Under the pieces are notes generated by a model. It did no database searches. It was not told where the DNA came from and was given only the letters and a program-made list of their open reading frames with translations. A stretch of 64,000 nt of DNA, taken from Nectonema munidae. Its lineage: Eukaryota > Nematomorpha > Nectonematoida > Nectonematidae. Shown here in pieces: positions 21,200 through 35,758 of this stretch (position 1 is the first letter of the stretch; each line of letters starts with the position of its first letter). The translations under genes were made by a program, and so were the position numbers. The DNA lies in assembly GCA_030549495.1 (NCBI GenBank), contig JAUIRK010000061.1, positions 336,972 through 400,971 on the forward strand, read 5' to 3'.

Positions 21200-21976
21200 A
21201 GGGGGGGGGGGGGGGTTAGAAAAATTATTTTGAAATGAGTTTATTCACAAAATGGATATTTTGCTTAGCGATTCTCAGTGAATAGAAAATTGAGGCAGAG
21301 TTGCATGCCAGTACCAAAATGAAAGAGTATGAGTGAATTTTATATGTCTTGATTTCGGTGCTTTTTTCTCTATACCCAAGGGGTTTAAGCTTTTAGAGTC
21401 TAGACTAAAGGTAAACATTTATTTTATGAAAGTTAGTTTCACTGTTTCACGATTAATCATTCTGCACTGAACACTATGAAGGAAAGATAGGAAGGGGCTG
21501 ATTTATTTTGCACCATGGGAAATTGTAAAACGAAGCTATATTGTAACAAAGTAAACAAATGTTGAAATTTTCACTCTAAAACCCATACACAGCAGTAAGG
21601 TAGAAAATTGTGCACATCATACCAGCATTATCATGACATCGTAATATTTCAAACAGCATGCTCACCACTGACACGCTGGAAAACAACATTTCGTCGACGA
21701 AAAGAGATCTCATCGACAACAGAGACGAGATCTAAAATTCGGATCTAAAAGTTTTAATTTCAATATATTATCTGTATATTTCGAACACACTCGGTTAGCT
21801 TTTGACAAATGATTTTTGCCGACGAAATCTGATTTTGTATAAAATATCTCGTTTTTGTTGGCAACTATAAAACAAAAGCTTCAATATTTTATATTTGAAC
21901 AAACTTGATTTGGATGTAAATATCTTTTTTTGATTCTTGATTAAATCAATTTTTTTCCTTCATCCTTTATCTAATT

Positions 21977-22210
21977 CAGAGGTTCTTAACCCTGGGTCGT
22001 TTTGGGTCGCTAACAAAAATAAAACTTAATTATACGAGTAGAAATGAATACAGTCAGAAACCCATTTGATGTGAAAATTGAAGATATACCTCGGGAAATT
22101 TCTGATATCTACCAATTAGAAGAGCAACTCATTTAAATAAAAACGACAAAGCTCTTGAATGTGATTTTAAAACAGAAACTTTGAGTGCCTTCTGGACATA
22201 AAGAAAAAGA
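21977..22210 (+). pseudogene. hAT end with GTF2IRD2-like coding scrap, unit 1
   Basis: A hAT-like terminus CAGAGGTTCTTAACCCTGGG begins at 21977. About 65 bases on, the plus strand reads MNTVRNPFDVKIEDIPREIS, then DIYQLEEQL, and after a frameshift NKNDKALECDFKTETLSAFW. This matches the NPF...QEELIELxxD...FW stretch before the dimerisation domain of GTF2IRD2/ZBED-type hAT proteins. Only about 50 codons remain. Confidence 0.65.
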
Positions 22211-22943
22211 AGTGGTGGGGTTTTTAAAGCACTTAATGACTTATAAACTCCACGTACATGTTAGAATTTATTTTCAACCACCTAGCTTTTTAGTATTGTT
22301 TTATAATTTTTTAAGAAAATAATTTTTGAGGTGCTTAATCTCCTTATTTTTTATTTGATTTTACATAACACTATCTCAATTCTTATTCCCATACATGCGC
22401 ATATTTCAGTTAAATTCGGTATATCATATAACTAAGAACTATTGATAGTAAAGGATGATTAGAAAGTTTTCTGATTTATTTTTTTAATACTTCATTTTGA
22501 TTTTTGAGAAATGTTGTCAAATATTACCCAAAACTCAAAATTCTTCTATCCACACCCGCATAACCGCGCAAATATTTTTATGTGGGTAATCGAGGATCGA
22601 CCAAGTTTGACTGTATTATATTTTTTAGGTCTGTGATTTTGTGTCTTGATCATATGATTACTTTCCTAATACTGCTAAGGAAAGATTATTATTCAATAGT
22701 AAAAGTAACTTCATAAATTTAAAGATGTATTTTTATTTTAGGTCAGCGCACTTGAATTTTGGAATTAGCTTAAAGAAATATTTTTCTATCGCAAAATTTT
22801 TTAAAGTTTTCAATGCAAATACTTCAATGGCATAACCAGCATTATTAACTTACGAATAACCTTTTGAATTGAAATAAATAAATTTTTTATAATGATAACA
22901 AATTTTACATTTTATGATTCGCACTTTATCAATTTTTCTCACT

Positions 22944-23259
22944 TTTATCAGAGTTTTTATTAAAATAGAACTTGCAAGTCTGGCTAGGACGCGGTTAAAA
23001 CATGACTTCTGTCTTCTTAGTGTTCATTGTGAGGCGTTAGTTGTCACTGGCCCAAGATAACTTATAAGTTGATGACTGCATTTTCTGCTTATTCCTGGCG
23101 TTCAGTGTATGTTATCCACAAAAAATTTCAAATAACTCTCCGTTTAAGCTTTGTTAAGGCAAGCAGTCGTCTTTGTTTATGCATCTTCCCATTAGTCCTG
23201 TACCTGATGCCTATTCCTTCTTCCTTGTAGAGAAAGGCGTTGATTAAAATGGTTGTTAA
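22944..23259 (-). pseudogene. RTE-like RT fragment, unit 2
   Basis: Copy of the unit 1 fragment with a few substitutions (CTCC at the 23138 site, GCCTATTCC). Confidence 0.75.
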
Positions 23260-23865
23260 TCTAACAAAGACCGCAATTCTTCGAATCATTTTTTTAATGA
23301 AAATACTTTATATTATGTTTAATTCAGACCTTATAAAGATCAAAAATTAATAATTGGTTGTGCTTGAAAAAAGTCTCCTATTTTTGAGATGATAATCGGC
23401 AGCAGCAAAATATTAAATGTTAAATTTATTGAAAATTGCTTAATATTCGTTTTTTGTATTTAAGTTAAAAAAGTTAAAAATTTCCTGGTTAAGGAACCTT
23501 TCATCTGCTGCAGATTTTCTGTCTTTTTGACAATTCTAGCAGTGTCGTTTAATTTGTGTTAACCTAACAAAATGATTTCCTTTATCATATTTAAATTCTT
23601 CATTGACTCTTTCTTTCAAACGCCTTGATTTCTGTGCATAATTTTTTTACAATTGGTGGAGGAAACATTTGAATTGAGAGATAAAGAAATTCTTTTCGTT
23701 TATAATAAAGTTATTTAGTCTTTTACACTCATAAAATTGTTAGTTTTTAGCAATTTACTAAATGAAATCGAGCCTTTGTGTGAAAATAGGAAACCACGAT
23801 TTTTTATTCTATTTCTTCTTCTGTATAAAGAAACTTACTTATCAAGCATATCAGCATCTCATATG

Positions 23866-25318
23866 TAAAGTGACCAGACGTCCCGCTTTTGGCGAGACGG
23901 TCATGATTTTCAATAAATTGTCCCGGGGCATTTTAAAAAAGTCCGATTTTAGAAAAGAATGCATGACAAGCCAGAAAACGGCAATATACAATTTTCGGTG
24001 ACCATATGACCACTTTGTCAGGATGTGAATTTCATATTATTTTTGTTAATTTTTAGTTTGGTAAAAAATAATTATCACTATTTAGAATTGTTATTTACTT
24101 GATTTATTTTTTGGTTTTGAATTTTTGGTTTTAGCAGTTTTAATATTTTTTTATCATCAATAAAAGCTAAGTAAAAGATGATTGTTCGAAAAGTATAAAA
24201 AAAAAATGGAAATTTTGAGTTTGTAAAAAAATTGTGAAAAAATTAATTTTCAAAATATATTACTTTTTAAGTGTTTCATCGAAATTTATAAATTAGATTG
24301 ATAATTTTTTTTTTATTTTTTACTTGAAGTACAAAAAATATATTCTTATTTCTATATATACACTGTGTTCGTTGAAATGCTGAATGAATTTTGTGAAACT
24401 GCGGGAGTCGAAAATCAGAAAATACTTGGATACAGTAAAACGCGCTGGCTAGCTTTTTTGCCAGCTATGGAAATATATGATCCCTTGAAATCCTACTTTC
24501 TATCACAGGATAAATATTCTAGAATTTTAGAAGAGTTTTTTAAAGAAGATTCTTCTAAAATTTCGCTAGAGTTTGTACAAAATCAAGCAGCTCTTTTTCA
24601 AAATGCTATAAAATTTATTGAAGGTGACAAAATTTCTGTAATCGAAGTGGCAAATGAAGTTAATAATTTAAAATTTTAGTGTCGAGCGGTTAGACATTAC
24701 AATGATATTGAACATTTTCATTGGGTTACATTAAAACAAGAACTTAAATGGAATGATGTGCAAAAATCATTCGATTATATTACTCAAAATTTTCTATATA
24801 GTAATATTTCCGAAAATGAACTTTTTAATGAGGCATAATTATTTAAAAAATATATTGATAATGAAAAGTTTAAATTTTGGGCATCAGCGAAAATCACGAT
24901 AGAGAACAAATGGTTGGAAGCATTTCACCATTTTGAAGCAAACCATATTCTATATAATAATGCACTGAAGATAGTGGAATATGCACAGTCCTTACCAGGA
25001 ACTAATGCTGCAACTGAACGTCTTTTTTCTACGGTGAATAAAGTATGGACATCAGAAAAATCACAATTAAGTGTTTAAAAGACTTTAAAAGCCATTTAAT
25101 GTGTGAAATATAATCCAACGAGTTCTTGTGAAAAATTTTATGATTTTTAAAACAACAACAACAGTCTACTAAAAATAATTCACTCAAATGACAAATATGC
25201 GAAAGAATATATAATACTATACATATTTTTTAATGTATTGTACGTATATTTGAAAAAATATATTACGATACTATTTTTGCAATTTTTTGTTGCTCCATAT
25301 AGACCAAATTTTTAATCA
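23866..25318 (+). pseudogene. hAT element relic, unit 2
   Basis: Same frame and the same nonsense codons as unit 1; GAAAATCACG replaces the unit 1 GAAAACCACG (Thr to Ile). Confidence 0.85.
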
Positions 25319-25484
25319 TCTTTATTTGTTTCATTTGTTGGGCTAAGGTCAATATTGCAAAAAAACAAACTCAAAGCATTAAGACATTAATATTTTTAAT
25401 TTAAAAAGCTATGTTAGAAAGACTGGAAATTTATACGAAAAATTTTTTCTTAAAACTGATCTGAAAGTGTGACATTTAAAGAAA

Positions 25485-25745
25485 TTACCCCTTTTTCAAG
25501 AAGTGACGACAAGTGAAACAAAAAGCTGCTTGTTTTGAAACTGAATATTCAAGCCAGGGATAGATTTTGTACCAAGAAGACTTGAATTTTCTTTCATTTT
25601 TAGTTATGAGTTTGAAAGAGTTGTCATTGACGGGCTGACAAGGACCTTGATCTTTAGCTCCTAAGTCTTCAGGATACCTTTTATCATTACTTTCATTATC
25701 ATTAATAAAATCGTCAGTCGCATCAAGGGTAGGACTGGATTGCAG
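25485..25745 (-). pseudogene. TTF-type hAT zinc finger fragment, unit 2
   Basis: Identical in reading to the unit 1 copy. Confidence 0.85.
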
Positions 25746-26984
25746 CTATACAAATTCATGGTTAAAAAATGAAAACTCGTAAAGCGAAAAACACAAAACG
25801 AATCAGATTGGTGAACATTATCTTGTTTTGTTTGCAATTTGCTTGCTTTGCAAAAGTAGAAAGAAATTTTCCTCATGATGCTTAAAATTGACATGTTAAT
25901 AATATAAAGTAGTTCGAATGATTTTTCTAAATATATTCTCAAAAATGAAATAAAATGATTTATGAACAGTTATATCATCGCAAGTATTAAAAAAATAAAA
26001 AATATTTTCTAAATTTACTACTTTTATGTGAAAAATACTCCTCATTTCAACTGAAAACATACTCTAAAAGCACTAAGAAGACCAAAACGTCCAAAAATCC
26101 CTAACTCTAACTCTAAAAATGTCACAACCCATTACCTAACTCGAAGCCTAACATTAAAAGTATCACAACCCTTCACTTAACCCTAAGTCTAACCTTTTAT
26201 ACATTTTGTTTTTCGGACGTTTTGGTTTCGGACGTTCGGTTTTTGACCAGACCCCAACTTGATTACAATATTATGAACACACAGATTAGAGCTTACTTTG
26301 AAAAAGTTGAGCAATAAAAACTAGTATGTAGTAAATGGAAAGAAGGCCTTAAAATAGATGTCTTCTATAGAAAGTATGATGTCCCTTTCTTACGAGCCAA
26401 TCAAAAATTATGATCCAATCAAAACACGTATGCTTGATACATTCTGTGATCAGAAAAAATTAAAGGCGAGACACATAAAAAGGCATCCGTCTAGTCAGAC
26501 ACAAACATCAAATCTAAAACACATGTTTGTTCGCATTTTGTAAGAAAGTAGACAAACCTCAAAACGAAAAAGCGCCCACGCATTGTAAGACAGTAGACAA
26601 AATTATACAGTATGTATGATGAAGAGAGAGAAACAATGAAAACTTGATATTGGCTAGTAGTAAAGATGTTCGTACACTCAGTCTCTATCACATAACATAA
26701 GCATAAACTTGAAACAAATGACAACAGAAGAAAAGCAGACATACAATAGATCTCTTGTAGCCAACATGTGTTTTTCATTAAAGTTTGCTGCAAACAAGTA
26801 TGATGAGTATTCAGCAGTATTTTTCGACCAACTCTAATGTCGACTTATCCCCTTGTTTTCAGAATAATTCAAGGCGATAGAAAAATGATTAAGTTATTAA
26901 AACTTGCGAAGACAACTGTTATAATAAATAAGATATAAATTTTTTAACGACACTCAGAGGAGGCAAAAAAATCCAGGGGGGGGG

Positions 26985-27148
26985 CAGTGGCGTAGCCAGA
27001 GGGGGCAAGGGGACAGTGCCCCCCCCCCCCCAAATAGCTTTTCTGCCCCCCCCCCCCCCAAATAATTTTATTTCCAATATGCTTGCTCCCCTAAATTCCT
27101 TGCATGCCCCCCCCCCCCCCCAACTTCCATTTTTTGGCTACGTCACTG
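26985..27148. mobile_element. hAT-type MITE, unit 2
   Basis: Same element; the flanking G runs are shorter than in unit 1 (about 9 and 9). Confidence 0.85.
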
Positions 27149-27920
27149 AGGGGGGGGGGTTAGAAAAATTATTTTGAAATGAGTTTATTCACAAAATGGA
27201 TATTTTGCTTAGCGATTCTCAGTGAATAGAAAATTGAGGCAGAGTTGCATGCCAGTACCAAAATGAAAGAGTATGAGTGAATTTTATATGTCTTGATTTC
27301 GGTGCTTTTTTCTCTATACCCAAGGGGTTTAAGCTTTTAGAGTCTAGACTAAAGGTAAACATTTATTTTATGAAAGTTAGTTTCACTGTTTCACGATTAA
27401 TCATTCTGCACTGAACACTATGAAGGAAAGATAGGAAGGGGCTGATTTATTTTGCACCATGGGAAATTGTAAAACGAAGCTATATTGTAACAAAGTAAAC
27501 AAATGTTGAAATTTTCACTCTAAAACCCATACACAGCAGTAAGGTAGAAAATTGTGCACATCATACCAGCATTATCATGACATCGTAATATTTCAAACAG
27601 CATGCTCACCACTGACACGCTGGAAAACAACATTTCGTCGACGAAAAGAGATCTCATCGACAACAGAGACGAGATCTAAAATTCGGATCTAAAAGTTTTA
27701 ATTTCAATATATTATCTGTATATTTCGAACACACTCGGTTAGCTTTTGACAAATGATTTTTGCCGACGAAATCTGATTTTGTATAAAATATCTCGTTTTT
27801 GTTGGCAACTATAAAACAAAAGCTTCAATATTTTATATTTGAACAAACTTGATTTGGATGTAAATATCTTTTTTTGATTCTTGATTAAATCAATTTTTTT
27901 CCTTCATCCTTTATCTAATT

Positions 27921-28154
27921 CAGAGGTTCTTAACCCTGGGTCGTTTTGGGTCGCTAACAAAAATAAAACTTAATTATACGAGTAGAAATGAATACAGTCA
28001 GAAACCCATTTGATGTGAAAATTGAAGATATACCTCGGGAAATTTCTGATATCTACCAATTAGAAGAGCAACTCATTTAAATAAAAACGACAAAGCTCTT
28101 GAATGTGATTTTAAAACAGAAACTTTGAGTGCCTTCTGGACATAAAGAAAAAGA
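27921..28154 (+). pseudogene. hAT end with coding scrap, unit 2
   Basis: Copy of the unit 1 fragment, same frameshift. Confidence 0.65.
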
Positions 28155-28887
28155 AGTGGTGGGGTTTTTAAAGCACTTAATGACTTATAAACTCCACGTA
28201 CATGTTAGAATTTATTTTCAACCACCTAGCTTTTTAGTATTGTTTTATAATTTTTTAAGAAAATAATTTTTGAGGTGCTTAATCTCCTTATTTTTTATTT
28301 GATTTTACATAACACTATCTCAATTCTTATTCCCATACATGCGCATATTTCAGTTAAATTCGGTATATCATATAACTAAGAACTATTGATAGTAAAGGAT
28401 GATTAGAAAGTTTTCTGATTTATTTTTTTAATACTTCATTTTGATTTTTGAGAAATGTTGTCAAATATTACCCAAAACTCAAAATTCTTCTATCCACACC
28501 CGCATAACCGCGCAAATATTTTTATGTGGGTAATCGAGGATCGACCAAGTTTGACTGTATTATATTTTTTAGGTCTGTGATTTTGTGTCTTGATCATATG
28601 ATTACTTTCCTAATACTGCTAAGGAAAGATTATTATTCAATAGTAAAAGTAACTTCATAAATTTAAAGATGTATTTTTATTTTAGGTCAGCGCACTTGAA
28701 TTTTGGAATTAGCTTAAAGAAATATTTTTCTATCGCAAAATTTTTTAAAGTTTTCAATGCAAATACTTCAATGGCATAACCAGCATTATTAACTTACGAA
28801 TAACCTTTTGAATTGAAATAAATAAATTTTCTATAATGATAACAAATTTTACATTTTATGATTCGCACTTTATCAATTTTTCTCACT

Positions 28888-29203
28888 TTTATCAGAGTTT
28901 TTATTAAAATAGAACTTGCAAGTCTGGCTAGGACGCGGTTAAAACATGACTTCTGTCTTCTTAGTGTTCATTGTGAGGCGTTAGTTGTCACTGGCCCAAG
29001 ATAACTTATAAGTTGATGACTGCATTTTCTGCTTACTCCTGGCGTTCAGTGTATGTTATCCACAAAAAATTTCAAATAACTGTTCGTTTAAGCTTTGTTA
29101 AGGCAAGCAGTCGTCTTTGTTTATGCATCTTCCCATTAGTCCTGTACCTGATGCCTATTCCTTCTTCCTTGTAGAGAAAGGCGTTGATTAAAATGGTTGT
29201 TAA
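28888..29203 (-). pseudogene. RTE-like RT fragment, unit 3
   Basis: Copy of the unit 1 fragment; carries the CTTACTCCT variant also seen in unit 6. Confidence 0.75.
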
Positions 29204-29810
29204 TCTAACAAAGACCGCAATTCTTCGAATCATTTTTTTTAATGAAAATACTTTATATTATGTTTAATTCAGACCTTATAAAGATCAAAAATTAATAATT
29301 GGTTGTGCTTGAAAAAAGTCTCCTATTTTTGAGATGATAATCGGCAGCAGCAAAATATTAAATGTTAAATTTATTGAAAATTGCTTAATATTCGTTTTTT
29401 GTATTTAAGTTAAAAAAGTTAAAAATTTCCTGGTTAAGGAACCTTTCATCTGCTGCAGATTTTCTGTCTTTTTGACAATTCTAGCAGTGTCGTTTAATTT
29501 GTGTTAACCTAACAAAATGATTTCCTTTATCATATTTAAATTCTTCATTGACTCTTTCTTTCAAACGCCTTGATTTCTGTGCATAATTTTTTTACAATTG
29601 GTGGAGGAAACATTTGAATTGAGAGATAAAGAAATTCTTTTCGTTTATAATAAAGTTATTTAGTCTTTTACACTCATAAAATTGTTAGTTTTTAGCAATT
29701 TACTAAATGAAATCGAGCCTTTGTGTGAAAATAGGAAACCACGATTTTTTATTCTATTTCTTCTTCTGTATAAAGAAACTTACTTATCAAGCATATCAGC
29801 ATCTCATATG

Positions 29811-31262
29811 TAAAGTGACCAGACGTCCCGCTTTTGGCGAGACGGTCATGATTTTCAATAAATTGTCCCGGGGCATTTTAAAAAAGTCCGATTTTAGAAA
29901 AGAATGCATGACAAGCCAGAAAACGGCAATATACAATTTTCGGTGACCATATGACCACTTTGTCAGGATGTGAATTTCATATTATTTTTGTTAATTTTTA
30001 GTTTGGTAAAAAATAATTATCACTATTTAGAATTGTTATTTACTTGATTTATTTTTTGGTTTTGAATTTTTGGTTTTAGCAGTTTTAATATTTTTTTATC
30101 ATCAATAAAAGCTAAGTAAAAGATGATTGTTCGAAAAGTATAAAAAAAAAATGGAAATTTTGAGTTTGTAAAAAAATTGTGAAAAAATTAATTTTCAAAA
30201 TATATTACTTTTTAAGTGTTTCATCGAAATTTATAAATTAGATTGATAATTTTTTTTTATTTTTTACTTGAAGTACAAAAAATATATTCTTATTTCTATA
30301 TATACACTGTGTTCGTTGAAATGCTGAATGAATTTTGTGAAACTGCGGGAGTCGAAAATCAGAAAATACTTGGATACAGTAAAACGCGCTGGCTAGCTTT
30401 TTTGCCAGCTATGGAAATATATGATCCCTTGAAATCCTACTTTCTATCACAGGATAAATATTCTAGAATTTTAGAAGAGTTTTTTAAAGAAGATTCTTCT
30501 AAAATTTCGCTAGAGTTTGTACAAAATCAAGCAGCTCTTTTTCAAAATGCTATAAAATTTATTGAAGGTGACAAAATTTCTGTAATCGAAGTGGCAAATG
30601 AAGTTAATAATTTAAAATTTTAGTGTCGAGCGGTTAGACATTACAATGATATTGAACATTTTCATTGGGTTACATTAAAACAAGAACTTAAATGGAATGA
30701 TGTGCAAAAATCATTCGATTATATTACTCAAAATTTTCTATATAGTAATATTTCCGAAAATGAACTTTTTAATGAGGCATAATTATTTAAAAAATATATT
30801 GATAATGAAAAGTTTAAATTTTGGGCATCAGCGAAAATCACGATAGAGAACAAATGGTTGGAAGCATTTCACCATTTTGAAGCAAACCATATTCTATATA
30901 ATAATGCACTGAAGATAGTGGAATATGCACAGTCCTTACCAGGAACTAATGCTGCAACTGAACGTCTTTTTTCTACGGTGAATAAAGTATGGACATCAGA
31001 AAAATCACAATTAAGTGTTTAAAAGACTTTAAAAGCCATTTAATGTGTGAAATATAATCCAACGAGTTCTTGTGAAAAATTTTATGATTTTTAAAACAAC
31101 AACAACAGTCTACTAAAAATAATTCACTCAAATGACAAATATGCGAAAGAATATATAATACTATACATATTTTTTAATGTATTGTACGTATATTTGAAAA
31201 AATATATTACGATACTATTTTTGCAATTTTTTGTTGCTCCATATAGACCAAATTTTTAATCA
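29811..31262 (+). pseudogene. hAT element relic, unit 3
   Basis: Same nonsense codons. One T fewer in a T run near 30255 lengthens the upstream open frame to 30243, with no functional meaning. Confidence 0.85.
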
Positions 31263-31428
31263 TCTTTATTTGTTTCATTTGTTGGGCTAAGGTCAATATT
31301 GCAAAAAAACAAACTCAAAGCATTAAGACATTAATATTTTTAATTTAAAAAGCTATGTTAGAAAGACTGGAAATTTATACGAAAAATTTTTTCTTAAAAC
31401 TGATCTGAAAGTGTGACATTTAAAGAAA

Positions 31429-31689
31429 TTACCCCTTTTTCAAGAAGTGACGACAAGTGAAACAAAAAGCTGCTTGTTTTGAAACTGAATATTCAAGCCA
31501 GGGATAGATTTTGTACCAAGAAGACTTGAATTTTCTTTCATTTTTAGTTATGAGTTTGAAAGAGTTGTCATTGACGGGCTGACAAGGACCTTGATCTTTA
31601 GCTCCTAAGTCTTCAGGATACCTTTTATCATTACTTTCATTATCATTAATAAAATCGTCAGTCGCATCAAGGGTAGGACTGGATTGCAG
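31429..31689 (-). pseudogene. TTF-type hAT zinc finger fragment, unit 3
   Basis: Identical in reading to the unit 1 copy. Confidence 0.85.
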
Positions 31690-32931
31690 CTATACAAATT
31701 CATGGTTAAAAAATGAAAACTCGTAAAGCGAAAAACACAAAACGAATCAGATTGGTGAACATTATCTTGTTTTGTTTGCAATTTGCTTGCTTTGCAAAAG
31801 TAGAAAGAAATTTTCCTCATGATGCTTAAAATTGACATGTTAATAATATAAAGTAGTTCGAATGATTTTTCTAAATATATTCTCAAAAATGAAATAAAAT
31901 GATTTATGAACAGTTATATCATCGCAAGTATTAAAAAAATAAAAAATATTTTCTAAATTTACTACTTTTATGTGAAAAATACTCCTCATTTCAACTGAAA
32001 ACATACTCTAAAAGCACTAAGAAGACCAAAACGTCCAAAAATCCCTAACTCTAACTCTAAAAATGTCACAACCCATTACCTAACTCGAAGCCTAACATTA
32101 AAAGTATCACAACCCTTCACCTAACCCTAAGTCTAACCTTTTATACATTTTGTTTTTCGGACGTTTTGGTTTCGGACGTTCGGTTTTTGACCAGACCCCA
32201 ACTTGATTACAATATTATGAACACACAGATTAGAGCTTACTTTGAAAAAGTTGAGCAATAAAAACTAGTATGTAGTAAATGGAAAGAAGGCCTTAAAATA
32301 GATGTCTTCTATAGAAAGTATGATGTCCCTTTCTTACGAGCCAATCAAAAATTATGATCCAATCAAAACACGTATGCTTGATACATTCTGTGATCAGAAA
32401 AAATTAAAGGCGAGACACATAAAAAGCCATCCGTCTAGTCAGACACAAACATCAAATCTAAAACACATGTTTGTTCGCATTTTGTAAGAAAGTAGACAAA
32501 CCTCAAAACGAAAAAGCGCCCACGCATTGTAAGACAGTAGACAAAATTATACAGTATGTATGATGAAGAGAGAGAAACAATGAAAACTTGATATTGGCTA
32601 GTAGTAAAGATGTTCGTACACTCAGTCTCTATCACATAACATAAGCATAAACTTGAAACAAATGACAACAGAAGAAAAGCAGACATACAATAGATCTCTT
32701 GTAGCCAACATGTGTTTTTCATTAAAGTTTGCTGCAAACAAGTATGATGAGTATTCAGCAGTATTTTTCGACCAACTCTAATGTCGACTTATCCCCTTGT
32801 TTTCAGAATAATTCAAGGCGATAGAAAAATGATTAAGTTATTAAAACTTGCGAAGACAACTGTTATAATAAATAAGATATAAATTTTTTAACGACACTCA
32901 GAGGAGGCAAAAAAATCCAGGGGGGGGGGGG

Positions 32932-33093
32932 CAGTGGCGTAGCCAGAGGGGGCAAGGGGACAGTGCCCCCCCCCCCCAAATAGCTTTTCTGCCCCCCCCC
33001 CCCCCCCAAATAATTTTATTTCCAATATGCTTGCTCCCCTAAATTCCTTGCATGCCCCCCCCCCCCAACTTCCATTTTTTGGCTACGTCACTG
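32932..33093. mobile_element. hAT-type MITE, unit 3
   Basis: Same element; internal C runs differ in length from units 1 and 2. Confidence 0.85.
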
Positions 33094-33869
33094 AGGGGGG
33101 GGGGGGGGTTAGAAAAATTATTTTGAAATGAGTTTATTCACAAAATGGATATTTTGCTTAGCGATTCTCAGTGAATAGAAAATTGAGGCAGAGTTGCATG
33201 CCAGTACCAAAATGAAAGAGTATGAGTGAATTTTATATGTCTTGATTTCGGTGCTTTTTTCTCTATACCCAAGGGGTTTAAGCTTTTAGAGTCTAGACTA
33301 AAGGTAAACATTTATTTTATGAAAGTTAGTTTCACTGTTTCACGATTAATCATTCTGCACTGAACACTATGAAGGAAAGATAGGAAGGGGCTGATTTATT
33401 TTGCACCATGGGAAATTGTAAAACGAAGCTATATTGTAACAAAGTAAACAAATGTTGAAATTTTCACTCTAAAACCCATACACAGCAGTAAGGTAGAAAA
33501 TTGTGCACATCATACCAGCATTATCATGACATCGTAATATTTCAAACAGCATGCTCACCACTGACACGCTGGAAAACAACATTTCGTCGACGAAAAGAGA
33601 TCTCATCGACAACAGAGACGAGATCTAAAATTCGGATCTAAAAGTTTTAATTTCAATATATTATCTGTATATTTCGAACACACTCGGTTAGCTTTTGACA
33701 AATGATTTTTGCCGACGAAATCTGATTTTGTATAAAATATCTCGTTTTTGTTGGCAACTATAAAACAAAAGCTTCAATATTTTATATTTGAACAAACTTG
33801 ATTTGGATGTAAATATCTTTTTTTGATTCTTGATTAAATCAATTTTTTTCCTTCATCCTTTATCTAATT

Positions 33870-34103
33870 CAGAGGTTCTTAACCCTGGGTCGTTTTGGGT
33901 CGCTAACAAAAATAAAACTTAATTATACGAGTAGAAATGAATACAGTCAGAAACCCATTTGATGTGAAAATTGAAGATATACCTCGGGAAATTTCTGATA
34001 TCTACCAATTAGAAGAGCAACTCATTTAAATAAAAACGACAAAGCTCTTGAATGTGATTTTAAAACAGAAACTTTGAGTGCCTTCTGGACATAAAGAAAA
34101 AGA
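33870..34103 (+). pseudogene. hAT end with coding scrap, unit 3
   Basis: Copy of the unit 1 fragment, same frameshift. Confidence 0.65.
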
Positions 34104-34836
34104 AGTGGTGGGGTTTTTAAAGCACTTAATGACTTATAAACTCCACGTACATGTTAGAATTTATTTTCAACCACCTAGCTTTTTAGTATTGTTTTATAAT
34201 TTTTTAAGAAAATAATTTTTGAGGTGCTTAATCTCCTTATTTTTTATTTGATTTTACATAACACTATCTCAATTCTTATTCCCATACATGCGCATATTTC
34301 AGTTAAATTCGGTATATCATATAACTAAGAACTATTGATAGTAAAGGATGATTAGAAAGTTTTCTGATTTATTTTTTTAATACTTCATTTTGATTTTTGA
34401 GAAATGTTGTCAAATATTACCCAAAACTCAAAATTCTTCTATCCACACCCGCATAACCGCGCAAATATTTTTATGTGGGTAATCGAGGATCGACCAAGTT
34501 TGACTGTATTATATTTTTTAGGTCTGTGATTTTGTGTCTTGATCATATGATTACTTTCCTAATACTGCTAAGGAAAGATTATTATTCAATAGTAAAAGTA
34601 ACTTCATAAATTTAAAGATGTATTTTTATTTTAGGTCAGCGCACTTGAATTTTGGAATTAGCTTAAAGAAATATTTTTCTATCGCAAAATTTTTTAAAGT
34701 TTTCAATGCAAATACTTCAATGGCATAACCAGCATTATTAACTTACGAATAACCTTTTGAATTGAAATAAATAAATTTTTTATAATGATAACAAATTTTA
34801 CATTTTATGATTCGCACTTTATCAATTTTTCTCACT

Positions 34837-35152
34837 TTTATCAGAGTTTTTATTAAAATAGAACTTGCAAGTCTGGCTAGGACGCGGTTAAAACATGACT
34901 TCTGTCTTCTTAGTGTTCATTGTGAGGCGTTAGTTGTCACTGGCCCAAGATAACTTATAAGTTGATGACTGCATTTTCTGCTTATTCCTGGCGTTCAGTG
35001 TATGTTATCCACAAAAAATTTCAAATAACTGTTCGTTTAAGCTTTGTTAAGGCAAGCAGTCGTCTTTGTTTATGCATCTTCCCATTAGTCCTGTACCTGA
35101 TGCCTATTCCTTCTTCCTTGTAGAGAAAGGCGTTGATTAAAATGGTTGTTAA
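34837..35152 (-). pseudogene. RTE-like RT fragment, unit 4
   Basis: Copy of the unit 1 fragment with GTTC at the variable site. Confidence 0.75.
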
Positions 35153-35758
35153 TCTAACAAAGACCGCAATTCTTCGAATCATTTTTTTAATGAAAATACT
35201 TTATATTATGTTTAATTCAGACCTTATAAAGATCAAAAATTAATAATTGGTTGTGCTTGAAAAAAGTCTCCTATTTTTGAGATGATAATCGGCAGCAGCA
35301 AAATATTAAATGTTAAATTTATTGAAAATTGCTTAATATTCGTTTTTTGTATTTAAGTTAAAAAAGTTAAAAATTTCCTGGTTAAGGAACCTTTCATCTG
35401 CTGCAGATTTTCTGTCTTTTTGACAATTCTAGCAGTGTCGTTTAATTTGTGTTAACCTAACAAAATGATTTCCTTTATCATATTTAAATTCTTCATTGAC
35501 TCTTTCTTTCAAACGCCTTGATTTCTGTGCATAATTTTTTTACAATTGGTGGAGGAAACATTTGAATTGAGAGATAAAGAAATTCTTTTCGTTTATAATA
35601 AAGTTATTTAGTCTTTTACACTCATAAAATTGTTAGTTTTTAGCAATTTACTAAATGAAATCGAGCCTTTGTGTGAAAATAGGAAACCACGATTTTTTAT
35701 TCTATTTCTTCTTCTGTATAAAGAAACTTACTTATCAAGCATATCAGCATCTCATATG

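Larger units (their letters stand above)
16959..22917 (+). repeat. array unit 1
   Basis: Part A is 16959-19359 and part B 19360-22917. Its private variants include GATGCATATTCC near 17249, GAAAACCACG near 18930 and ATGAGAACAG near 20760. Stretches with no recognised content are 17310-17900, 20300-21030 (only short frames such as 20399-20584) and 22215-22917. A possible right end of a pogo/Tc1-like element reading CCAAGTTTGACTG then TA lies at about 22601-22616. Confidence 0.9.
22918..28861 (+). repeat. array unit 2
   Basis: Part A ends at 25318. It has CTCC at the GTCC site near 23138 (shared with unit 5), TTTTGAATTTTTGG near 24117 (shared with unit 3) and TTCTATAATG at its end (shared with unit 5). 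Confidence 0.9.
28862..34810 (+). repeat. array unit 3
   Basis: Part A ends at 31262. It carries CTTACTCCT near 29033 (shared with unit 6), GTTC near 29081, and AAAAAGCCATCC near 32425 (shared with unit 5). Confidence 0.9.

Noticed and set aside
22051..22616. A complete pogo/Tc1-like element between two TACAGTCA-like ends
   Set aside because: Only the right edge resembles such a terminus; the left match is a few bases inside a hAT coding scrap.
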